The notes beneath the pieces were generated by a model. The model searched no databases. It had not been told where the DNA came from and worked only from the letters and a program-made list of their open reading frames with translations. A stretch of DNA of 53,297 bases, taken from the NCBI GenBank assembly GCA_031550725.1, contig JAVBOH010000040.1:1-53297 (forward strand). The letters are read 5' to 3'. Shown piece after piece: positions 23,761 to 31,785 of the stretch. This stretch comes from UBA946 sp031550725. Lineage in GTDB: Bacteria > Bacillota > Clostridia > Oscillospirales > Ruminococcaceae. Position 1 is the first letter of the stretch. Every line of letters begins with the position of its first letter. The position numbers were made by a program, and so were the translations under genes.

Positions 23761-25527
23761 TTAATACATTGAACCATAATGCTCGCAAGCACGGTAATCA
23801 GCGGACTCCAAGTCCTTTGTGCCAAATGCAGACCATGCATGAGGACGATAAATCTTTTCGTCAGGAACATTATGCATAGAAACAGGAATTCTAAGCATTG
23901 ATGCAAGAGTAATCAAATCACTTCCGATATGACCATAAGTTAATGAGCCATGGTTAGCGCCCCAGTTAGCCATAACAGAGTAAACATCGGCAAACGCACC
24001 AGTACCGGTTGTGTTTGGTACAAACCAAGTTGTAGGCCATGTCTTGTCAGTACGCTCATCCAAAGGTTTATGCATTTCGTCAGGTAATACAACAGTATAT
24101 CCTTCTGCAATCTGAAGAACTGGTCCTATTCCCTCAATAATATTAAGTCTAATCATTGTAACAGGCATTTCAGACTTTGTTCTAAAATGTGAGGAGAAAC
24201 CGCCGCCTCTGAAATAGCCAAGGTTTCCGTTGCACCAGTCAACGTTACTTAGCATTGTGTTAATATCATCATCAGTAACATCCCACCACTGTTTCATGAT
24301 GTTGTTTCCATTTTCATCCTTACAAACACCAGTTGCATCAACAGCAGCGGCACCAGAGTTAATCAAGTGAATAAAACCTCCAGCAGCAGTTCCAGTAGGC
24401 TTAATACCAGTTACACGTTCAACTGCATCAGGGCTCCAGTATGTTCTTACATCAGCAAAGATAGATGCTCTGCCTGAAAGCAGCTTGCCAAAAAGCATAG
24501 CAGTACCATTACAGCCATCATTTTCAGTAGCGAGAAGTACAGGCTCTTTCTTACCGTTCCAGTCAAATGTGGAATTGAGAATACTCTCTGTGAAATCACA
24601 GTTTGGCAGCCAGTCTGTCCACTGTCTTTGACCTTGGAAACCTCCGAAAATAGCATTTCTGCCGTTTGATTCTTCAATCCAGCCCATTTCAGCAAGTCTA
24701 GGATTGCCAAGCATTATATCACGGATAATCAGTGTCATCTTAACGCAGAACGCCCACTGCTCATCCTTTGTCATAACCTTCTTATTTCCAGGGTTAATTT
24801 CAGTGTTGACATCCATACCCTCAGGACAGTTTTCACGAGTCCATTTATATGCCTTTTCGTATTCCTCATGGTCATAAATATCAAGATGAACACGTCTTAG
24901 AATTTCAGTCATATCAACCCATTCAGGACGGATGCCTAAATATTTCTGCATGAAAGCAGCATCGGTATAAGACCCTGCAATACCCATTGAAACTCCGCCG
25001 ATACCAACATAAGCCTTGTTTCTCATCTGACCGACAGCAATTGCACACTTTGCAAATCTAAGCAGTTTTTCAGTGACATCAGCAGGGATAGTAGTATCGC
25101 CCATATCCTGAACATCACGTCCATAAATTGCAAATGCAGGCAAGCCCTTTTGAGCATGAGCAGCCATAACAGCAGCAAGGTATACCGCACCTGGACGCTC
25201 TGTGCCATTAAATCCCCATACAGCCTTGATTGTAAGAGGGTTCATATCCATAGTTTCCGAGCCATAGCACCAACATGGCGTAACAGAAAGTGTTGCACAT
25301 ACATTTTGAGTGCTGAAAAATTCTTCAGTCTGATAGCTTTGTGCGCCGCCCCCGATTGTACAAGGACCTATAACACATTCAACAGGAGTACCGTCTGCAT
25401 AACGGCAGTTAGCCTCGATAAGTGCTTTTGCAGCTTTAGCCATATTCATTGTCTGAACTTCAAGTGATTCACGAACACCAAACTGACGTCCGTCAATAAC
25501 AGGTCTTATACCAATTCTAGGATACAT
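23761..25527 (-). CDS. fucI: L-fucose isomerase
   Basis: Converts L-fucose to L-fuculose (and commonly D-arabinose to D-ribulose) with Mn2+. The protein matches the E. coli enzyme along its whole 588 residues: IGIRPVIDGR, RESLEVQTMNMAKA, VTPCWCYGSETMDM, WGFNGTERPGAVYLAAVMAA, the metal-site Glu in VATENDG-like LLATENDGCNGTAMLFG and Asp in IFADVRTYWSPDAVERV, and HNVPDEKIYRPHAWSAFG. Glycan-derived fucose use is implied, but no kinase, aldolase or permease of the pathway is adjacent. It follows nadA by 51 bases without a visible terminator, an unexpected partner. GAAAGGAAG precedes the ATG. Confidence 0.95.
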   Translation of the reverse strand: MYPRIGIRPVIDGRQFGVRESLEVQTMNMAKAAKALIEANCRYADGTPVECVIGPCTIGGGAQSYQTEEFFSTQNVCATLSVTPCWCYGSETMDMNPLTIKAVWGFNGTERPGAVYLAAVMAAHAQKGLPAFAIYGRDVQDMGDTTIPADVTEKLLRFAKCAIAVGQMRNKAYVGIGGVSMGIAGSYTDAAFMQKYLGIRPEWVDMTEILRRVHLDIYDHEEYEKAYKWTRENCPEGMDVNTEINPGNKKVMTKDEQWAFCVKMTLIIRDIMLGNPRLAEMGWIEESNGRNAIFGGFQGQRQWTDWLPNCDFTESILNSTFDWNGKKEPVLLATENDGCNGTAMLFGKLLSGRASIFADVRTYWSPDAVERVTGIKPTGTAAGGFIHLINSGAAAVDATGVCKDENGNNIMKQWWDVTDDDINTMLSNVDWCNGNLGYFRGGGFSSHFRTKSEMPVTMIRLNIIEGIGPVLQIAEGYTVVLPDEMHKPLDERTDKTWPTTWFVPNTTGTGAFADVYSVMANWGANHGSLTYGHIGSDLITLASMLRIPVSMHNVPDEKIYRPHAWSAFGTKDLESADYRACEHYGSMY

Positions 25528-25578
25528 ATATAACTTCCTTTCGTGAAGTAGATTTTAAGGTATATCTATTTTTATACA

Positions 25579-26499
25579 TTACTTAGCGTCATTAAGTTCA
25601 AACATCTTGTTTATACATTTCAAAGCTCTTAACTTAACCTGTGAAGGCAAGTCAATTTCCTCGCCGCCCTCACCAATAAGAGAATTATAAACATCAGTAA
25701 GAGTTGTAATTTTCATGTTAGGACAGATAAGATTTTTAGACAAGTGATAGAATTTCTTTTCAGGGTAAGCATACTGTAAATGCTCAACAATTGCAAGCTC
25801 TGTACCGATAATAAATTCCTTTGCATTATAGTTCTTAGCAAAATCCATAATACCAGATGTTGAACCTGTATAGTCAGCCAAAGCGACAACTTCAGGACGG
25901 CATTCAGGATGAACAAGGAACATTGCATTTGGATGAAGCTTTTTAGCTTCCTCTACTTCCTTAACAGTTATGCCAGCGTGTATAGGGCATCCACCCTGCA
26001 AAAACTTGAAAGTTTTATTAGGAACTTTTTTCTGCACATATGCGCCAAGGTTAGCATCGGGCAGGAACAATATCTTATCATTATCAATTTTTTTGCATAT
26101 TTCAACAGCGGAGCTTGAGGTTACACAAACATCGCAAAGTGTTTTAACCTCGGCAGTAGTATTTATGTAGCAAACAGTAGTATAGTCTGGCAAAAGCTTT
26201 TTTATCTGTTTGATTTCATCAACTGAAAACTGTTCAGCCATAGGGCATCCTGACTGTGGATTAGCAAGGATAATTTTCTTTTGTGGACACAAAACCTTGC
26301 AGGTTTCTGCCATAAAGCGAACACCGCACATAATAATTGTCTGATTTTTTGATTTTTGTGCAAGTTCAGCTAGTCTGAATGAATCGGCAGTATGGTCGGC
26401 GATCTCCTGAATAGCCTCTGAAACATAGCTGTGAGCTAAAATAGTAACCTTATTTTCTTCTTTAAATTCTTTGATTTTTTGCTGCAATTCTGCAATCAT
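25579..26499 (-). CDS. nadA: Quinolinate synthase
   Basis: Condenses iminoaspartate with dihydroxyacetone phosphate to quinolinate in NAD synthesis, using an oxygen-sensitive [4Fe-4S] cluster. The three cluster cysteines are in ETCKVLCPQKK (two candidates), HPECRPEVVALAD and KNLICPNMKITTL. LAHSYVSEAIQEIADHTADS and GTELAIVEHLQ are family signatures. 306 residues, normal. nadB and nadC, usually beside it, are not here. GTGGAGGA lies upstream of the ATG. Confidence 0.95.
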   Translation of the reverse strand: MIAELQQKIKEFKEENKVTILAHSYVSEAIQEIADHTADSFRLAELAQKSKNQTIIMCGVRFMAETCKVLCPQKKIILANPQSGCPMAEQFSVDEIKQIKKLLPDYTTVCYINTTAEVKTLCDVCVTSSSAVEICKKIDNDKILFLPDANLGAYVQKKVPNKTFKFLQGGCPIHAGITVKEVEEAKKLHPNAMFLVHPECRPEVVALADYTGSTSGIMDFAKNYNAKEFIIGTELAIVEHLQYAYPEKKFYHLSKNLICPNMKITTLTDVYNSLIGEGGEEIDLPSQVKLRALKCINKMFELNDAK

Positions 26500-26566
26500 G
26501 AGTACAATCCTCCACTAAAATAATAATCGCAATAATCCACTATAATTATTTAGATACATTAGAAAT

Positions 26567-26595
26567 ATTCTACTACATTTCAATAGAAAATGCAA
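26567..26595 (-). promoter_or_regulatory. Possible promoter of nadA-fucI
   Basis: Minus strand TTGCAT, 17-base spacer, TAGAAT, about 70 bases before the nadA start. Confidence 0.4.
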
Positions 26596-26679
26596 TAGTA
26601 TTTGGAAAATGTTTCATTATTTTATTGTATAAGTTTTAATTCTGATATGTTTAAGAATGTTTAAACTCAACGCATTATA

Positions 26680-26717
26680 AAAGATTGTTGTACGAAAAAT
26701 ATCGTACAACAATCTTT
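26680..26717 (-). terminator. Long hairpin after the FIST-EAL gene
   Basis: A perfect 16 bp stem (AAAGATTGTTGTACGA with its complement) and six-base loop. The downstream T run on the minus strand is poor. Confidence 0.65.
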
Positions 26718-26728
26718 ACGATTTTAAA

Positions 26729-29263
26729 TTATTTGCTTTTTATTACATCATCAATCTGTTCAAAAGGAACAGCCTGTGAGAAGTAATAACCCTGTGAATA
26801 ACGAACACCGTTGTTGCTAGCGTAGTCCTGCAATCTTTCGTTTTCGATAAACTCTGCAATAAGGTCTATATCAAACTTTTCAGCAAGATGCAGAATAGTT
26901 CCGATTATCTTACGGTGCATTTCACTATCAACAACCTCACGCACAATCTGTCCGTCAATTTTGATGAAGTTAGGGGATAACCTTGCAATTTCAAGCAGGT
27001 TGGAAAATCCTGAGCCAAAGTCATCAATTGCAATTTTAACATTATGCTCCCTCACTCGATTTATAAACTCCTTCAAACCCTCTTGGTCACGGAATTCCTC
27101 TGATTCAAGGACCTCGAAAATAAATCTTTCGGCATTACCGATTTTTTTGAGCCTGTCATAAATCATATTGCAGGTTTCTGTCGAGTTAATATCAATCGCA
27201 GAAAGGTTAATTGAAACAGTTTCAGTTCTGTTTTCAAACAAATCAAAGACCTTATTGATAACAATTCTCGAAATCTGAGAATAAAGCCCCTGCTTCTTTG
27301 CAGCATCCATAAACTGACCCGGAAAATAAATTTTCCCCTCATTGTCACGCAGACGCATCAAAGCTTCAAATTTATCGATTTTACCAGTGCTGTTATCATA
27401 AATAGGCTGGAAATAGGGAACAACGCCATCATTTTCAATGGCATAATTTATAACCTTTGTGGCATGGATAAGCTTTTCAACAGCAGTTTCAAGTCCGACA
27501 GCAGCATCATAAATAAACAGCCTGTCCTCAGGGAGTGACTTGACATTAGCCTTAACAAGCTTAATTTTATCAAGCATATCCTTTTCATTTACAACAACGA
27601 TAAATCTGTTTACATAGCTGTAACTGACACCCTCAACATGACAAGTGCCAAAATGCTTGTATAAATCCTTTGCACTTTCGATAAAGCGTTCGTTTGGTGC
27701 ATCAGCATCAGAAACAAGCAGGAATGAGTATTCATCGTAAATATAAATGTAAGCATTAAGGTCGGCATAATTTTCTTTCAGATATGCATATACCTCGCCA
27801 ATGCTTTGTGCCATTATTCTACCAAATTCTTTAATACCGAAATGACTTACAGTCAGCTCGCCGCTTTCAACAGTGATAAGACAAGCACTGGAATATTTAT
27901 TGTCCTTGTTGTCAGCCATAAGCTTGTTGATGTTGTCCATACCAGTGTTAGCATCAATAAAAATCTTATCATTAAGATAGTTTTCCTGCTTTTCAATCTG
28001 GAGCATAAGGCTGTTATTTTTATCGTACATCTGTCGATTGAAATTCTCAAGAACATTATAATAATAATTACGGAATTTATCCTGTGTAGTTCTGACATCC
28101 CTCATAAGAGAACTGTTTATATCGATATATTTTCTCTTTTCAGCAATAGTCAAGAGGTTGCAGGTACCATTTAAAAACTCATTTCTGCCATCTGCATTGC
28201 CAATTTCGCCGTATAGCAAAGCACCGCAAACATCAGCATTCGAAAAAGGTTTCAGCTCCCATTCAGCACAGTCACCAAACCAAACCTTGCGGAGTGCACA
28301 GGAATAACAGAACATCGATTCAATCGGTGTATTAGTAAGCACACTGCAGGCATTTTCCCATGCATTTGCAGATAAAGTCCTGCTTAAATATCCAATTCTG
28401 AACTTCTGACCAACCTCACCGTCAACAAAATACTGTGTAAGCTTATTTCCAACAGCATGATACTGCAAGGAACGGCTGGAGCTGTTATAACCCTTTATAA
28501 GCAGCGGAAATCTAATCAAAACATCATCATGACCGTCATAATTAGCATCATTAATATCAAGGAAAGTATCACATCCAGTAATATCCCTGAACCATTTGGT
28601 TGCAGGAGTATCATCAATTTCAACTATTTCAGCATTATTTACAGCGGTGATAGTATGATAATCACCAACTGTGTCATATCCTGTGATTGTAATATTGTTT
28701 ATAAGCAGCTTTTCGTTGCATAACGATGCTGTCAATAATGAATTCGGGAAAACACCATCTGATGTAAAAACGAAGGAATCGCCTGCACCGCTACGAGAAT
28801 TACTTGCATATCCGCCGATTAACTTGGCTTTGCAGCGCTGGCGGTCAAGTTCATCAACAAAGCGTGCTGCACCTGAATACATATCGGAGAAAAATGTGTA
28901 TATCAAGGAAGTAACAGGAGTATACGCCCTATCCATTACTTCATTTGCAAGAGCAGCAGCACTTTTGTCAGTGCAGTCAAAAATATTTATATCAACATCA
29001 GTATCGGAAAATTCCATGAAAGAAATCAAGCATTTATTATCATAAAGCTTACCCTCGTAAATAATATCACAAGCACTTGTACCAATCATTTTTGAATTTG
29101 GGAATAGCTTATTAAACACACTGATTAAGGCAGGAATGTCTTGCTTTATGTGTGCAGCTGTATGTATACATATAAAATAATTTGCATTAGCATTTAAATC
29201 GCCTGATGATATCAGGCTTTCAAGCTGCTTTTCATTGCAGTATAAGTAATTCTTTCGTTTCAT
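26729..29263 (-). CDS. FIST sensor / degenerate GGDEF / EAL c-di-GMP phosphodiesterase
   Basis: An 844-residue soluble signalling protein. Residues 1 to about 380 are a FIST sensory domain (GTSACDIIYEGK, LIGGYASNSRSG, IGYLSRTLSANAWENA, ending MFCYSCALRKVWFG and AGALLYGEIG-like CGALLYGEIGNADG), proposed to bind small ligands such as amino acids. A coiled-coil linker (about 390-440) leads to a GGDEF-fold region that lacks the GG(D/E)EF loop (it reads YIYDEYSFLLV) and so cannot make c-di-GMP. The EAL domain (about 610-844) keeps FEALMRLRD, IAIDDFGSGFSN, FIKIDGQIV and SQGYYFSQA, consistent with an active phosphodiesterase; AEFIEN replaces the usual AExVE. No membrane segment. GAAAGG precedes the start. 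It likely lowers c-di-GMP in response to a cytoplasmic signal. Confidence 0.9.
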   Translation of the reverse strand: MKRKNYLYCNEKQLESLISSGDLNANANYFICIHTAAHIKQDIPALISVFNKLFPNSKMIGTSACDIIYEGKLYDNKCLISFMEFSDTDVDINIFDCTDKSAAALANEVMDRAYTPVTSLIYTFFSDMYSGAARFVDELDRQRCKAKLIGGYASNSRSGAGDSFVFTSDGVFPNSLLTASLCNEKLLINNITITGYDTVGDYHTITAVNNAEIVEIDDTPATKWFRDITGCDTFLDINDANYDGHDDVLIRFPLLIKGYNSSSRSLQYHAVGNKLTQYFVDGEVGQKFRIGYLSRTLSANAWENACSVLTNTPIESMFCYSCALRKVWFGDCAEWELKPFSNADVCGALLYGEIGNADGRNEFLNGTCNLLTIAEKRKYIDINSSLMRDVRTTQDKFRNYYYNVLENFNRQMYDKNNSLMLQIEKQENYLNDKIFIDANTGMDNINKLMADNKDNKYSSACLITVESGELTVSHFGIKEFGRIMAQSIGEVYAYLKENYADLNAYIYIYDEYSFLLVSDADAPNERFIESAKDLYKHFGTCHVEGVSYSYVNRFIVVVNEKDMLDKIKLVKANVKSLPEDRLFIYDAAVGLETAVEKLIHATKVINYAIENDGVVPYFQPIYDNSTGKIDKFEALMRLRDNEGKIYFPGQFMDAAKKQGLYSQISRIVINKVFDLFENRTETVSINLSAIDINSTETCNMIYDRLKKIGNAERFIFEVLESEEFRDQEGLKEFINRVREHNVKIAIDDFGSGFSNLLEIARLSPNFIKIDGQIVREVVDSEMHRKIIGTILHLAEKFDIDLIAEFIENERLQDYASNNGVRYSQGYYFSQAVPFEQIDDVIKSK

Positions 29264-29496
29264 GTTATCAGACCTTTCATAAAGCCTACCAGTACTCCAC
29301 CAATATTAAAACACTGAAATAAGCTAGTTTTTTTATTATTCTTCGTTAGAATAACAATAAAAATCCGTCGCTTATTCCATCGCTTTAGTGCTGGTTGAGG
29401 ACAAATCTTGTGTTCGCATATATGTAATTTTTATATTAAATAAGAAAAGATTTTATTAGTAAAAAATAAATAAAAAACACTACATTTACACTATAC

Positions 29497-29525
29497 ATTT
29501 TAGCACATTAGACTAGTTTTGTCAA
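29497..29525 (-). promoter_or_regulatory. Promoter of the FIST-EAL gene
   Basis: Minus strand TTGACA, 17-base spacer, TAAAAT, leaving a leader of about 225 bases. Confidence 0.65.
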
Positions 29526-29630
29526 CAGATTGCAGTATTTTTGACATTATAAAGTAAAAAACGTTATATTAACCATAATGTAAAAACTATTATATACATT
29601 TAGCACAAATTCCAAATTTATACTTTTAGC

Positions 29631-29644
29631 TGTAAACGATTACA
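29631..29644. promoter_or_regulatory. Near-palindromic cre / LacI-family operator
   Basis: TGTAAACGATTACA matches the cre consensus at every defined base and is almost a perfect palindrome. It lies about 105 bases upstream of the -35 of the FIST-EAL promoter. Confidence 0.55.
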
Positions 29645-29657
29645 ATACAAATCAAAA

Positions 29658-29689
29658 ATACAGAGATACGCATTTAAGTACCTCTGTAT
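29658..29689 (-). terminator. Terminator after rapZ
   Basis: Minus strand ATACAGAG pairing with CTCTGTAT plus an inner GTA/TAC stem, then TTTTTGATTT. Confidence 0.7.
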
Positions 29690-29694
29690 AAAAC

Positions 29695-30558
29695 TTATCT
29701 GCCCTTGTTTATATCTCTGTGGCTAATTCTGCACATGATATTCTTGTCGTTCAGATAGTTATATATTGTTTCGGCAAAGGTAACGGAACGATGCTTGCCG
29801 CCTGTGCATCCAAAAGCGATAACAAGCTGAGTTTTCCCTTCCTGACGATATAATGGAATAAGAAAATCAAGTAAATCCTCAAGTTTTTGGACAAGTTCGG
29901 TAGCCTGCTCAAATTGCAAAACATAATCACGCACACAAGCATCAAGCCCAGTTTTGAATTTTAAATCTTCGATATAAAAAGGGTTTGGCAAGCATCGAAC
30001 ATCAAAAACGAGGTCAGCCTCTCTTGAACTGCCATATTTAAATCCAAATGACATCACCTTGACAACCATTGAGCTGTCAGGATTTTCAAGGAACAGCGAA
30101 TTTACAGTTTCCTTTAACTGTGCCATCGATAAATCGGACGTGTCGATGGTATAATCAGCCAATTCTCGCACCGATAAAAGTATATCACGTTCAATATCAA
30201 TGGCATTTTGCAAGCTGCCATGTGCTTTTTCATCAAGCGGATGCTTACGGCGTGTTTCCTTATAACGCTTTATAAGCACCTCGTCAGCCGCATCAAGAAA
30301 CAAAATTGAGTAATCAAGCTCGGAATTTTTGAGGAAATTTATACCCTCATCAAGCTCGAGAAACAAGTCGCCGCCTCTGATATCGGTAACAACAGCGACC
30401 TTATCCATTTGTCCTTTTGACTGTATGCAAATGTCCGCAAACTTTGGTATTAGCTGTGGCGGAATGTTATCAATGCAGTAAAAACCTATATCTTCAAGGG
30501 CATTAATTGCACCGGATTTACCTGAGCCTGAAAGCCCTGTTATTATTAAAAATTTCAC
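29695..30558 (-). CDS. rapZ: RapZ/YvcJ nucleotide-binding protein
   Basis: A P-loop protein that binds nucleotides (and in E. coli steers RNase E cleavage of the small RNA GlmZ; in Firmicutes its YvcJ role is less clear). Walker A is IITGLSGSGKSGAINALED at the N-terminus; the C-terminal domain has IAFGCTGGKHRSVTFAE. I place the start at the GTG at 30558, giving 288 residues beginning VKFLIITG, because AGGATGG is 7 bases upstream and this is the family's normal start; a longer frame from 30648 runs into murB. It follows murB by 34 bases. Confidence 0.92.
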   Translation of the reverse strand: MKFLIITGLSGSGKSGAINALEDIGFYCIDNIPPQLIPKFADICIQSKGQMDKVAVVTDIRGGDLFLELDEGINFLKNSELDYSILFLDAADEVLIKRYKETRRKHPLDEKAHGSLQNAIDIERDILLSVRELADYTIDTSDLSMAQLKETVNSLFLENPDSSMVVKVMSFGFKYGSSREADLVFDVRCLPNPFYIEDLKFKTGLDACVRDYVLQFEQATELVQKLEDLLDFLIPLYRQEGKTQLVIAFGCTGGKHRSVTFAETIYNYLNDKNIMCRISHRDINKGR

Positions 30559-30592
30559 TTTAAAACCATCCTTTCCGAACAAGAAACGTAAT

Positions 30593-31525
30593 TTACTTTT
30601 TAAATCCTTCTTTATCGGATATAATCTCAGGCTCACATTCAAGAACATAGCCTGTTTTTTCTTTTACAATATCACGCACATCAGAGATAAGCTGCATTAA
30701 ATCAGCAAATGTGGCATTTCCTTTATTAATGACAAATCCAGCGTGCTTAGTGCTGACTTCAGCATCACCGACAGCATATCCTTTTAAACCACACTCATCA
30801 ATAAGCAGTGACGCAAAGCTTCCCTCGGGACGCTTAAATGTACTTCCGGCACTGGCAAATTCAAGAGGCTGCTTATCAACACGCTTTTGCATAAGCTCAT
30901 CCATACGCATTTTTATATCATCATGATTACCTTTTTTGAGTTTAAAAACAGCAGATAAAATGGTATATCCGTTAGTCATGAAAACGCTGTTTCTGTATGA
31001 AAGATCAAGTTCATCAACGCTTAATGTAACGATATTTCCATCGTTATCAAGAGCAGTGACACTTGTCAGAACATCCTTTATTTCGCCGCCGTATGCGCCT
31101 GCATTCATATAAACTGCACCGCCAACAGTCCCAGGGATACCGTTAGCAAATTCAAGTCCTGTTAAATTATTTTCAAGTGCAAGCTTACATAAAGCAGTCA
31201 AGGAAATCCCCGCATCACAAGTTATAATTTCGCCATCGCAGCCGGCGTTTGCAAAATCATTTCCCATAACAAAAACAACGCCGTTAAAGCCGTTATCATC
31301 AACAATTAGGTTTGAGCCCTTGCCAAATATATGATAATTCACATCATTTTTCTTTACATATGAAATAAGTTCTTTGCACGCATCTACTCCATTAAGTTTT
31401 ACAAGCAGAGGACAAGTACCGCCGATTTTAAAGGTTGTAAATTTTTTCAGTTCGGCATTTTTTATGACCTGACATCCATATTTTTCTGCTATTTCCTCGA
31501 TTGTCCTAAAATTAATCATAGTCAT
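30593..31525 (-). CDS. murB: UDP-N-acetylenolpyruvoylglucosamine reductase
   Basis: FAD enzyme of peptidoglycan precursor synthesis: reduces UDP-GlcNAc-enolpyruvate to UDP-MurNAc with NADPH. FAD-binding motifs are FKIGG, FGKGSNLIVDDNGFNG and GIPGTVGGAVYMNAGAYGG; the catalytic Ser is in SAGSTFKRPEGSFA and the Glu near the end in ECEPEI. 310 residues; it is the short type IIa/IIb form of Gram-positives. GGGAG precedes the ATG. Confidence 0.95.
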   Translation of the reverse strand: MTMINFRTIEEIAEKYGCQVIKNAELKKFTTFKIGGTCPLLVKLNGVDACKELISYVKKNDVNYHIFGKGSNLIVDDNGFNGVVFVMGNDFANAGCDGEIITCDAGISLTALCKLALENNLTGLEFANGIPGTVGGAVYMNAGAYGGEIKDVLTSVTALDNDGNIVTLSVDELDLSYRNSVFMTNGYTILSAVFKLKKGNHDDIKMRMDELMQKRVDKQPLEFASAGSTFKRPEGSFASLLIDECGLKGYAVGDAEVSTKHAGFVINKGNATFADLMQLISDVRDIVKEKTGYVLECEPEIISDKEGFKK

Positions 31526-31563
31526 AATAACTCCCGTTCAAAATAATTTTATTGCAAGGTCTA

Positions 31564-31595
31564 AAAAAGCCATTTCTATTTTAAAATGGCTTTTT
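31564..31595 (-). terminator. Terminator-like hairpin just upstream of murB
   Basis: AAAAAGCCATTT pairs with AAATGGCTTTTT (12 bp), followed on the minus strand by TTTTTTAG. It would cut transcripts coming from the PHP/hprK genes 38 bases before murB. Confidence 0.65.
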
Positions 31596-31602
31596 ATATT
31601 GT

Positions 31603-31772
31603 TATAGTGCGTTAAGTTTAAAATGCTACGCATTTTAAACGGAGCTACGCTCCTTTTTGTATCTGTGGTGCAAAAAACTACCTGTATAGTCGATTTTGAC
31701 GGATTTGCTGTCATGCACTTCATGCATTAACTTTAAAACAAAGTATTGTTTTAAAGTTAATCGACTATATAG
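31603..31772 (+). repeat. Structured mobile-type repeat, family A, copy 2 (four hairpins)
   Basis: Starts TATAGTGCG and ends CTATATAG. In order: hairpin 1 (GTTTAAAATGC/GCATTTTAAAC, loop TAC, 31616-31640), hairpin 2 (GGAGC-tac-GCTCC, 31641-31653), hairpin 3 (TTTTTGTATC/GGTGCAAAAA, all pairs kept through two G-U wobbles, 31654-31676) and hairpin 4 (outer TATAGTCGATT/AATCGACTATA at 31685-31769, inner 15 bp stem ending in TTGTTTTAAAGTTAA). Compared with copy 1, hairpin 4 carries about 31 extra bases in its left arm. It is inserted between the PHP gene and murB, opposite to their transcription. Confidence 0.75.
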
Positions 31773-31785
31773 TTTATGCGAAATT

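Larger units (their letters stand above)
29264..29694. other. Gene-free stretch: long leader, promoter and operator
   Basis: 431 AT-rich bases between rapZ and the FIST-EAL gene. It holds the minus-strand promoter at 29497-29525, the cre-like site at 29631-29644 and the rapZ terminator at 29658-29689. The predicted FIST-EAL leader of about 225 bases has no ORF, and I could not match it to a c-di-GMP or other riboswitch. Confidence 0.5.

Noticed and set aside
29264..29490. c-di-GMP riboswitch in the long FIST-EAL leader
   Set aside because: I looked for the GEMM-I core and a terminator switch and found neither; the leader stays unexplained.
31538..31723. 61-residue minus-strand frame in the hprK-murB gap
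   Set aside because: It lies in the structured repeat and terminator; the frame follows palindromic sequence, not coding sequence.
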